64,000 nucleotides of DNA from Lasiodiplodia sp. COLG20 (taxonomy: Eukaryota > Ascomycota > Dothideomycetes > Botryosphaeriales > Botryosphaeriaceae): contig VNWV01000039.1 in the NCBI GenBank assembly GCA_009801085.1, forward strand, positions 1 through 64,000, in the 5' to 3' direction. The notes below the pieces were generated by a model. That model ran no database searches and had not been told where the DNA came from. It was given only the letters and a program-made list of their open reading frames with translations. The position numbers and the translations under genes were made by a program. Shown piece after piece: positions 55,321-64,000 of the stretch. The first letter of the stretch is position 1. Every line of letters starts with the position of its first letter.

Positions 55321-57069
55321 TTAGAATAGAGTTGTCCGCTCCCAGAGCTTCTCGAGCCCATCTTTTGCTTTTTGGAGCCGGGTTTCCTCCTTAAAAGCCT
55401 CTTTATGCGTTTCTTTAATTTCCTTGGATTCTTTATCAAGGTGGAAAATCCGGCAGGCGTATTGTTGTATGGCATAGCTTGGAGCCTAGATAATTGATCA
55501 GCACTCCGAGTAATACTAGCTATGAAAGAGCAGCACGGCGAGGAAACTTACTTCAAAACTTGTCAAACCATTCGATGGAACAGTGTTGTATTCATTATGC
55601 GGATTCGCATGGCTGCTTATTATTCTGTTGGCGATTAAGGCGCGGTCTGAGATTTTTTCCGTATTCCACTTCGCGCAATACTTGCACGGGCGCTGCACGT
55701 ACGAGATCGAGGGTCGACAAGGGAAAGCTATGCACTGATAGCCCTCCGCCAGTAGGTTATGTAGATGTCCCATTGCGGTATCGTGCAAATGTAGCCCTTG
55801 ATGGAGGTCATGCAGAAAGGTCTCCCAGCTACCTTCGGCCAGGGCTCCATTGTAGAGCCGAATATCCCTGAGGGATGAGCTGTGGGCAGAGAAGAGTTGC
55901 CGCAGTACGCTCAAAGTTGTGACAAAATGGGTGAGTTGTAGCGTTTTCAGCGTCCGAGGGCGCAGCTTGGCCACTAAGGCTGATATCGTTGCTGGATCCA
56001 TGCAAGCGTACTGAGTTCCGGAAAGCCTGAGTTCGCCGAGGTTTGGTGCGAGCCGTATAAGTTGGGATATGATGACAGAACCTTGGAGGTTGTGAGATTG
56101 TCCAAAGGAAGCGGTCCTCGACCCCCAGGCAGGCAGAACAAGCGTTAGCGAAGTGAGATCAGCCATGACTCTAAACATATGGCTTGTCCACATCTTTGTA
56201 CACCCAGTGCCGTATAGTCCAGGGAAGACTTTAGCATCGTTGCTGATTTCGAGGGCGCGGAGACGCCCAGAGACGTCTGAGACAGCAGCGAGGATGTCAG
56301 AAAAGACCGTCTTGGTGCTTTTTGACACTGCTACTGCATTTTTCCAGAAGCCGGGCAACACGGCGCTGTCAGAAGCATAGGTGTTAAAAAAGCCTTGATA
56401 TGGTAGGTCGGACAACTCCAAATGAATGCTGCGAAGGTTGACCGCACGGCAAAGGACGGTTTTCAATGTTCCGGTAAGGTGCAAAAGAGAAGCTTTGTCA
56501 TCGGCGAATTTGTTATCGTAGTAATTGAAAAAATTCCACCGGGTCGTCGCAACTGGATCCCTGGCATCGAAGGCTTCGCAAGCTCGAGCTACGAAGAGTA
56601 CTGCGTTGAGTGGCAGGGGGAGGGTGACGCGAATATGCACGGCTGATATTGCCTCAGCAACCTCTGGTATCTCTGATATCGCTGCTACTCGGGCCAACGA
56701 CTTGGGGAAGGTTGGCACAATCAGTAGTCTGGGTTTGGAACGTATCTCTGCAACGCAGCACTGTACAAACCGGCTGTGCATGGCATGGCGGAAGGCTCGA
56801 GACACGGCCCGGAAGTTGCGGATGCTGGCATCATCCAGGCACTCTCCCACCATCAGTACCAGTTCGATAGGGAGATCGTGGAGCAACATGGACGGTGTTC
56901 TGTTTCGTGCTTGGTTTTTGTGGCGGGTCAGTGCATCATCTTTTCGGCGGGTTCGCGCCTCATATCTGCGATGAGTCGGTGCTTCGCGCTTGCGGTTGGT
57001 TGGATAGCAACACATGACGAGCTGCAAGAGATGTGGCACGCTGGACGTTTGAGGCGTGTATTTGGACAT
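55321..57069 (-). CDS. F-box protein with C-terminal coiled coil
   Basis: Two exons on the minus strand: 55552-57069 and 55321-55485, with a 66-nt intron (GTAAGT donor; GCTGATC before ATCTAG). The product is 560 residues from the ATG at 57069; a later ATG (MLLHDLPIEL) is possible. A basic N-terminus of about 60 residues (RRYEARTRRKDDALTRHK) precedes the F-box (LHDLPIELVLMVGECLDDASIRNFRAVSRAF). An irregular leucine-rich part follows (RLRALEISNDA, LTSLTLVLPAW, LGELRLSGTQ, LKTLQLTHFVTTLS). The second exon adds a charged helix (KESKEIKETHKEAFKEETRL) that a one-exon reading would miss. Like the gene at 32968 it has a GSWE segment about 150 residues before its end (NGALAEGSWETFL versus DAHIMGGSWEMVF), suggesting relatedness. 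Presumed SCF adaptor. Confidence 0.85.
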
Positions 57070-58961
57070 GGCGAGGAAACATGTTGTATTTTAGATGAAA
57101 AAAAAAAAAAAGCGACGTCTAGTGAAAAGTGGAAGTGATTTTTGATCCAAGTCCTGGGACGGTGCCTTCAACTGAACCACGTTTGAGAATTTTAGGTAGG
57201 TGGGAAACAGGGTCCAACGGTCCCACTCGAGATAACTTCACTGGTGAAATCCAACAGATTTTGACCAATGAGAATAAACTGGGAGAAGTCGAGTTCGACT
57301 TGGGTGCTTTCACATTTGCTCTGCGCTTACCTTGCTAGCTACAATTCTTGGATGGACGACGCAACCTGCAATGTCTGACGGCGGGAGCCCCCCGACCCCC
57401 CGAAAAACAAGACGGATCCATCTCGAGCTCTTTCGCTGATGTCGTGGTAAATTAACGCATTCCTCTTGGCGTTGTGTTCAGGCAGCAGAATAAATGGTTG
57501 CCAGGAGTGGGTTCGGCGGGTTGGCGTACGCGCGGAAATACGCCAGCGGCTGACGAGGACGCGACGGGCGCTCAGGCAGCAAGAAAAGGACCAAAGGGCG
57601 GGCGGGCGAGGACACGCGTTGTCTTATAGTGCGGGGGATCAGGACTTGGAGCGTGGTGTTCAGTGCTTAGGGCTGGCGAGCGCGAGAGGACTTGCCCAAG
57701 TCGGCATTTGCTGGGCGCATTGGCCAATGGGCAAGGGATTGGCGAGATTGAGCAGCAAGCGACCCGCAGCACTGCCGCGACGGCGGGGACGGCGGGACCC
57801 GGGGCAGCCAAGATGGACTGGAGCGCGGTGCGACGTGGCCGAACAATGATTTCACCGCGCGTGGGCGGTGCACACAGCCTATGTTTGATCCTTCGCGGGC
57901 AAGGCTGACTCACGGGGCAGACTTGTCGCGAATCAGGCCATCCGCAGGAACCAACAGCAGCGCCGCGGATTCTGGCAGCGCACTGGCTGGCGAGTGCCGC
58001 ATGGCGTGCGGAAAGCTTGATGGTGCGGAGAGTGGAGATAGCCCGGCGACTGCGGTGATTAGAAACGGACAGCGAAAGCGAGATCGAAGACGACGTTTCC
58101 GCCCCCACAGACCCCCGGTTTGGTCTGGTTTGACGACAGCGCACGAGACAGCCCTGGTCGGCGCGCGCCCTCACCGACGCCCGTCGCAGCGAGCGCGTCG
58201 CCGGCTCCCGGCCATGCGGCTCAAAAGGCGGGCAGTGGCCAGCCCTCGCAGCAGCTCGTGATGCCGCCGCTAGCCAATCCGCGCCCTGCATGCCGCCCGG
58301 ACCCGCCCTGCCCAGCAATCTCGCGCTTCGGCCGCTCGCCCTCGTCCGTGGGCCGCAGCACAGCCTTGCCGCACATCAGCGCTCGCCCCTCTTCCGGCCT
58401 AGCGCGCGTGCGTAGCTCGCGCTGTTGCCTAAACCCTTCGCCGAACGTCAGTCACCACCTCCGCCGCCGGACAGCACCAAAACCACTGCCCTCCCTCTCG
58501 CCCCTCGCAAGACTGCTCGACCGCGTGCCGCACCCGTCGTTTCCGCTTGTCGCACGGCCTCGTCATCGCCGCTTTTTGCTTGGCTAGACCCATCGTTCGC
58601 CCGGGGTCCCTCTCATACGCCAATTTCGAGCGCCCTTCGCCCTCTTCATATACCCTCAGCCCGCCGCCAGCCCGCCCGCTCCCGCTTCCCTCGCCCGACC
58701 GCTCCTCGCTTTTGGCCACCCCCACCTCGCTGCTCGCCCGCTTGGATGAGGCCGCATTGGACAGTCCTGCCATCCTTCCAGACTGCTTCGCCCTTCTGCA
58801 CTGCCATCCCTAAGGCCGTTAGGCCCGATCTGGAGGTTCCCATATCAACTGATCGGTCCTAAGTGATTCACCTTCCAGAGCCTCCCTCCAGTGAGTCATA
58901 CCGAAACGGACGCCGCCCGCAGCGACTAATGACATCGCAGCGCAGCAAACCATCCTCCAAC
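57070..58961. other. long divergent upstream region with a 5'UTR intron
   Basis: No supported gene. An A-run lies at about 57,098-57,111. The region 57,540-58,860 is very GC-rich and then pyrimidine-rich, as expected of a long leader for the C2H2 gene. Bases 58891-58940 form a clean intron (GTGAGT donor, GACTAATGAC branch, ATCGCAG acceptor) in the 5' UTR, 21 bases before the ATG at 58962. Confidence 0.6.
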
Positions 58962-61463
58962 ATGGCCTCCCCCAACCAGATGCACCCCCGCCGTCGGCCT
59001 CAAAACTCCGCCATGGCCCCTCCCTCTCTCACCACCTCCAACCTGCGCAAGTCCGGTACCTTCCACTCGCCCACGCACGTCTCAAGCGACCTGGTCGACC
59101 CGCTTGCGCCCTGCTTCTCCATGCCCAAGCGTTCCGAGACCAATCCGCAGGCCCTCGAGCAAATCCTCCTCGACGCCGGCGAGAAGAGGATCTCCGACCT
59201 GCTGACCTCCTTCGACAACGTCCTTGCTGGCAAGACGTCGTCGGATGCCAGCATCTTGACCGACAGCAGGGTCCTTCCTGTCCCCAGCTTCATGCTGGAC
59301 AACCACGCTCCCGTCGCCGACCCGGATATGATGGAGCTGGACGTCAAGCCCAAGGTCGAAGTGGTCGACCACCACCACGCATCCGACAGCGGCCTGGGTT
59401 CCTCAGTCAGCGGCTCCGTCTACGGTACTTCACTCACTATCCCCGCCGCCTTGTCTGCCCCGACTAACAATTATAAAGACGCTCACTCTGCCCGCCGCTC
59501 AGTACGCTCTTCGGCCACCACCACCCGCTCGGCTGTGACCAAGTCCTACTCTGGCCTTTCCGTCAGTGAGGACAAGATCCGTGGCTTGAGCGAGTCTGCC
59601 TTCAAGCACATCCAGAGGCGCATCGTTCGCCCCATCCTGCAGGAGGCCGCCCTGAAGGATTTCCACCCCCTCATCAAGGACGTTCCTCGTCGTATCGGCG
59701 CAAAGGAAATCACCAACCTGCGCGACCTCGAAAAGACCCTCATCTTCCTCGCTCCCGTAAGTTCAGCTGAATTCACCTTCCGCAGTGCTTTTGCTCATGT
59801 GCTTCGACGCATAAAGGAATACGCCGCCTCGCCAGCCTACTATCAACGATTCTGCGAAACGAGCGTCACCTTTATCGCCAATACCGTCGGCTACCTCTGC
59901 GAAGCCGACCAGCGCCTGCCGACTGACCGCCCTTACACTAACAACTACTTCCTCGATCTTGTTGAGCAGATTCGCCGCTACGCCGCCATCATGGCTGCCA
60001 CCAGGGAGAGAGAGGCCGCCGGAGAGGCCCGGGATGAGATGGACTACCACCCGTACGTTGAACCAGTTGACTCAAGCCTCCCCCATGAGCCACGGGACCC
60101 GCGCTTGAATGAATTGGAGCTAACAAGCCTGTTCAGAGACGAGAAGATCACCCTCCGCGGTGGTCTGAGCCACAACGGCAAGCCCGCCGAGCTTGTTCGT
60201 GAGAGGAACGGCAAGGTGATCCCTATTGCCACCGAGGCGGAGCGATCGGAACTCAACGCAACGTTCAAGCGCCCGCTGGAGGAGGACGACGATGATGAGG
60301 ACAGTGTTCACCGTTCGATGGCCCGCAGGCGCAAGTCTGACCGCCCTGGCGACGTCATGCACATCTGCGCCGACTGCAAGAAGGAGTTCAAGCGTCCGTG
60401 CGATTTGACCAAGCACGAGAAGACGCACTCGCGGCCGTGGAAGTGCCCTGAGGCGAAGTGCAAGTACCACGACCTGGGCTGGCCGACCGAGAAGGAGCGT
60501 GACCGTCACGTGAACGACAAGCATACTGCGGCTCCTCCCCAGTACAAGTGCTTGTTTGCTCCGTGCGCGTACGCCTCCAAGCGCGAGTCCAACTGCAAAC
60601 AACACATGGAGAAAGCCCACGGCTGGACGTACGTCAGGTCCAAGGCGAACGGCAAGGGGGTGAAGAAGCCCTCAGGCACCTCCACTTCTCTTACTCCTAC
60701 AACTCCTCTCACTCCATTCATCAACACTCCCGCTTCTGCTCCAATCCACCAAGTGAACACGCCTGTGACACCATTCGATAACTCGCCCGCAATGCCGCCG
60801 TCTTCGTACGGTGGGGACTTTGAGTTTGACAACAACTTTGGGTACAGCAACAACAACCTTCCGCTGCTGAACACCGACTTCCAGCCGGACTGGCGCCGTG
60901 AGTCCGTGACCACCGCCGGCACTTCAATCACCGGCTCCTCTACGCATTCTCCTGCGCAACCCACGTCGTTTGAGGAGGCCATCACGACTCCTGACACCGA
61001 CTTCAACCACTCTGCGGACAATCTGCTGTTCGATCAGACCTTCAACTTCAACTCCAACCTCCAGCAGCCTACGCCTGCCCTCAGCAACGATGACAACATC
61101 TTTGCCGACCACTTCCCTCCGCTGTCGCTGAACAGCCAGAACCTCAACCTTGCAGGCTTTGGTTCAGGCAACAACACGCATCTGTCTCCGGGTGCGCAGC
61201 CCGACTTGACTCTGTTCAGCCCGGGGACGACCTCCAACAACTCCAACAGCAACCACATGCACATTGACGAGGGCTTTGGTGATGACTTCCTTCCTTCCGG
61301 AGACTTCACGCTCTTTGATTCGATGGGCAACGCCTCGGCCAGCAATGGCGAGGGCAGCAGCAAGTGGTTCCAGGACCTGTCGAACTTTGGTGGCCAATTC
61401 GACAATGTCTTCTGCCAGCCCGACGTTCTCAATGATATGGCGGCATACGACTTCGGTCAGTAA
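58962..61463 (+). CDS. C2H2 zinc-finger transcription factor
   Basis: Three coding exons: 58962-59424, 59479-59756 and 59817-61463. Introns are 54 nt (GACTAAC branch) and 60 nt (GTAAGT donor), both stop-free and of length 3n, so the unspliced frame stays open. The spliced product is 795 residues. An earlier in-frame ATG (58929) lies inside a 5'UTR intron, so 58962 is chosen. An upstream helical region (SESAFKHIQRRIVRPILQ, FHPLIKDVPRRIG, RDLEKTLIFLAP) is followed by three zinc fingers: HICADCKKEFKRPCDLTKHE, WKCPEAKCKYHDLGWPTEKE with RDRHVNDKH, and YKCLFAPCAYASKRESNCKQ with HMEKAH. This trio matches a conserved fungal group of C2H2 regulators annotated Ezf in Aspergillus (from memory). The C-terminal 250 residues are Asn/Pro/Thr-rich with acidic patches, an activation-domain-like tail. 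Targets unknown. Confidence 0.9.
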   Translation: MASPNQMHPRRRPQNSAMAPPSLTTSNLRKSGTFHSPTHVSSDLVDPLAPCFSMPKRSETNPQALEQILLDAGEKRISDLLTSFDNVLAGKTSSDASILTDSRVLPVPSFMLDNHAPVADPDMMELDVKPKVEVVDHHHASDSGLGSSVSGSVYGTSLTIPAALSAPTNNYKDAHSARRSVRSSATTTRSAVTKSYSGLSVSEDKIRGLSESAFKHIQRRIVRPILQEAALKDFHPLIKDVPRRIGAKEITNLRDLEKTLIFLAPVSSAEFTFRSAFAHVLRRIKEYAASPAYYQRFCETSVTFIANTVGYLCEADQRLPTDRPYTNNYFLDLVEQIRRYAAIMAATREREAAGEARDEMDYHPYVEPVDSSLPHEPRDPRLNELELTSLFRDEKITLRGGLSHNGKPAELVRERNGKVIPIATEAERSELNATFKRPLEEDDDDEDSVHRSMARRRKSDRPGDVMHICADCKKEFKRPCDLTKHEKTHSRPWKCPEAKCKYHDLGWPTEKERDRHVNDKHTAAPPQYKCLFAPCAYASKRESNCKQHMEKAHGWTYVRSKANGKGVKKPSGTSTSLTPTTPLTPFINTPASAPIHQVNTPVTPFDNSPAMPPSSYGGDFEFDNNFGYSNNNLPLLNTDFQPDWRRESVTTAGTSITGSSTHSPAQPTSFEEAITTPDTDFNHSADNLLFDQTFNFNSNLQQPTPALSNDDNIFADHFPPLSLNSQNLNLAGFGSGNNTHLSPGAQPDLTLFSPGTTSNNSNSNHMHIDEGFGDDFLPSGDFTLFDSMGNASASNGEGSSKWFQDLSNFGGQFDNVFCQPDVLNDMAAYDFGQ

Positions 61464-62852
61464 ACCATGGGCCTGAGTGCAATGGTTTGCGGTGTTTGCA
61501 TAAGATTTTCCGTTTTGTTTCTTCTCCTGCCACGCCGCCTTCGTCGGTCGTGTTGAGGTTTCTTAACTTTTGATGAACGTTTTTTCAGCGATTCCATTAT
61601 TTCTTATATGATGTGGTGAGAAGAATCACCATAGATTGATGATGACGGGAGTGGCTTCAGACGAGAAGCTCCGCATCCTACGGGATGTGTTGGATGGGAT
61701 ACCACTTTGATCCGGTCTTGAGAGAAAGTTAGGAGAAGCAGGGGGGCAAAGTAAACGAAAACACCGGGAAAAAAATAAGGCATGAGTTTTGTTTGCCAGC
61801 TTTTGCATGCTTTACCCTTTTCACATTTCTCCCCACCAGATTGGATCAGAATGTGCTTTTCCGGTTGAGGAGGTAATATTGGGTTTTTACGAGAACGGGT
61901 ATACTCCCAACTTCTTTACGGCTTATATAGGCCCACGGGTATTTGGGCTCTAGAGCCAATACCACTTGTAGCATAGATAGTACCACGGGCTATGGGATAC
62001 GAGGGATGGATACGTCACTCCACAAACATCACATTTCTAAAAACTCTTGGTGCCACCTGGGTCTAGTGATGAATGTGTTGAAGTTGTTGGGCCTCTATGG
62101 GCGTCGCTCCCTTCTGCGGCGTTGAGCAAGGTGCACCTAACACGATCATAACTTAACTATCCTATGATGAACAGAGTTGACCTACATGGAGCGATTGTGC
62201 GATGAGATCGTGTTGAAGGTCAGACGGACACCCAAGTAATAATAAATAGACAAGCGCCCACAAGGACGCTTAGCAAAGACAACGCACTCATCTTGGGATG
62301 TCAAAGGCTAAGTAAGGTAAAGGAGAAATATTCGAAATGCATTAGCGCATAGGCGAAAGTGTAAGCTTATAACTTTTTTTCTTCAAGTTTCGACGGCATG
62401 CGTCATCATCCGACCACGTAACGCTCGCTACGTGAAAGAAGTACGTTTGGGGCCCTGATACAGTCAATCGCTGAAAATCACTGAGGCCAGTGACCATGCT
62501 TGCCCCGTTCGCCTAGAACAATGAGCTATTATTGGTAAACGGCACCTCGATAAAAGTAGTCGGGTAGGGTGTGAAGGCTATACTAGCTAAGGGTGACAGA
62601 CTGAATTTACGGCTCAAAACGCTTTGGTGGTGACGTAGATCTACCAAGGTCTGGGAGAAATAAAAAAGGAATCAGGGTACAGTAATAGAAGTTCTCATCT
62701 TCCCGCGGTTGAAAAGGCCAAATTGTCCCACATTAGACTAAGCCATGAGTTCCATTAAATGTCCGATGTCTTTTGATCAATGAAGTAATCTACGTGCACA
62801 GGCTATCGACATAAATAAACAGCTCGCATTTCCACATATCAACACTGGCATA
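61464..62852. other. AT-rich spacer
   Basis: No supported gene. It has a 12-bp palindrome at 61946-61957 and a CACGTA..TACGTG inverted pair near 62,415-62,434. Base composition is more AT-rich than the flanks; no transposon terminal repeats or coding remnants seen. Confidence 0.55.
61946..61957. repeat. 12-bp perfect palindrome
   Basis: GGCTCTAGAGCC reads the same on both strands. About 480 bp after the C2H2 stop; possibly a factor site or chance. Confidence 0.6.
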
Positions 62853-64000
62853 ATGCCCGCCGCACAACATCCCAGCAAAAGCGACGATATGGCTCCACGT
62901 CAAAACCGTCGCGGAGAAGTCATACAACATCCCCACTTGGGCGTCCAACGTGTTGGTGCAAATAGCACTGCCAGTATTCGCAGTAGCAGTAGCATTTATT
63001 CTATGGCCCTCAACATCGATGTATCCCCGCGAACGTCCGTCCTCACGAGACATGGGGCTTCGAATGACGACCTGAGAACATTCGGCAGCAGACGTCCATT
63101 AGAATCGGCGCAAAGCATAGATGGGCCAAGCTTTCGAGACGTCGACTGGACAAAAAGAAGACGGGCGGAGGCTCGCCATCCAGAGAGGTCCACAAACTTG
63201 GCGACAACATATGGACGTCGGGAACTGAAGAAGTTCGTTAAGGAACTCTGCCTTCCTAGGGTAAAAGCGTCGATTGGAAGAAGGAAGAAGAGGATAAAGG
63301 GAGGAACACACACAAAAGCAAGCTCAAGTGATGCGCAGCCACAACGGGGGCCACAGTCAGCAATAGCAGAGGAATACAGGACTCTGATTGGGAACGGACC
63401 ATACGGGATGCAGACGCAGACGGGCGTCATGACCACCGACAGCGATCACTCCTCACTGGACCATCGCGGGTACAGCTCAGAAACTAGCGACTACGACGAC
63501 AGCACCAACAGCGACGATGGAACATTCGACTACATCGGCAGTGGCTTACACGATGCCGACCGAGCCTCGGCGGTCTACCTCAACAGCGAATATGCGAGGA
63601 CCGATGAGATCAACGACGCCTTCGGCGACGGCCGCTACGTGCTAAGTCCGGACGGGTCACTGATGGCGCGCAGGGACTTGGGCCCGCTGCACGCGCTGCA
63701 TGCGCTGCATGCCCGGGCTGCGTCGAAGATCCGGGCCTGGCGGCGGGCTGCCATTTGCGGGAGATTCAGTAGTGTATGGGCTAGGCGCAAGGCTGAAGCT
63801 GCTGCTAGTGGGAGTGTGAGCAATGGAGCAAATGCTCGAGAAGGCTGGAGAGAAGTTAGCAGCAGTGCTCACGAACAACGAGAGCGAGGAGGATGAGTCG
63901 GGCGTTGAAGTGAGGATCCATGAGATGGCAGAAGTTGCGCGAGAGTACAAACGGCGGGTTTTGGCGAGATGCTGCATGAATTATCAGGTAAGTGAGCGCA
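62853..64000 (+). CDS. unknown protein, partial (runs off right edge)
   Basis: Starts at the ATG 62853 (MPAAQHPSKSDDMAPRQ). The first exon is open to 63771. A 49-nt intron 63772-63820 (GTGTAT..GTGTGAG) is proposed because the first frame stops at 63896 while the frame after 63821 stays open with a good, charged helix (MEQMLEKAGEKLAAVL, EMAEVAREYKRR) to 63987, where a strong GTAAGT donor follows. This gives 362 codons in the window. Visible features: basic stretch near residue 130-150 (RRKKRIKGG), an acidic Ser/Asp stretch (SSETSDYDDSTNSDDG), a sequence RYVLSPDGSLMARRDLGP, and a short repeat LHALHALHA from repeated CTGCATGCG-like units near 63,687-63,710. No domain recognised. The intron is a hypothesis. 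Confidence 0.65.

Overview
The window is nuclear DNA of a filamentous ascomycete (Pezizomycotina). Protein-coding genes are split by many 42-80 nt introns with GT..AG ends and CTAAC/CTGAC-type branch sites. Recognisable single-copy fungal genes are present, and so is a set of F-box-like proteins of the LPREIRDEIY type that is typically expanded in Dothideomycetes. The class assignment is inference; the fungal assignment rests directly on gene content and intron structure. I resolved 24 genes (one runs off the right edge), and the exon phases close for every multi-exon model given.

Region by region. 0-12.6 kb: a serine-rich orphan protein and a C2H2 regulator, with long gene-poor stretches around them. 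12.6-20.5 kb: four head-to-tail F-box-like genes; the last two each carry the domain twice. 21-32.3 kb: housekeeping genes SDC1 (Dpy-30 subunit of COMPASS), RPS13 (minus strand), TOS1-type cell-wall protein, PEX13 and a UBE2W-like ubiquitin-conjugating enzyme. 33-36.7 kb: an F-box protein and a single-pass membrane protein. 37.6-44.5 kb: RPP1 (RNase P/MRP), divergent from casein kinase 2 alpha, then valyl-tRNA synthetase. 44.8-49 kb: a 2-oxoglutarate/Fe(II) oxygenase divergent from an oligopeptide transporter. 50.6-57 kb: a TLC-like membrane protein, a CorA-like transporter, an NmrA-like reductase and a second F-box protein. 58.9-64 kb: a C2H2 transcription factor and a partial unknown protein.

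The genes do not form one biosynthetic cluster. The most interesting signals are: (1) an arginine-rich, acid-free extension in frame upstream of the valyl-tRNA synthetase AUG, with no AUG of its own but an ACG/CTG, suggesting non-AUG initiation of the mitochondrial enzyme; (2) the tandem F-box-like family with internal domain duplication and an acidic 15-bp minisatellite; (3) a 12-nt microexon behind a GC-AG intron in the UBE2W-like gene; (4) two stop-free introns of length 3n in the C2H2 factor at 59-61 kb; (5) a perfect 17-bp inverted repeat whose arms each contain a 10-bp palindrome. No CRISPR arrays, rRNA, tRNA or intact transposons were seen.
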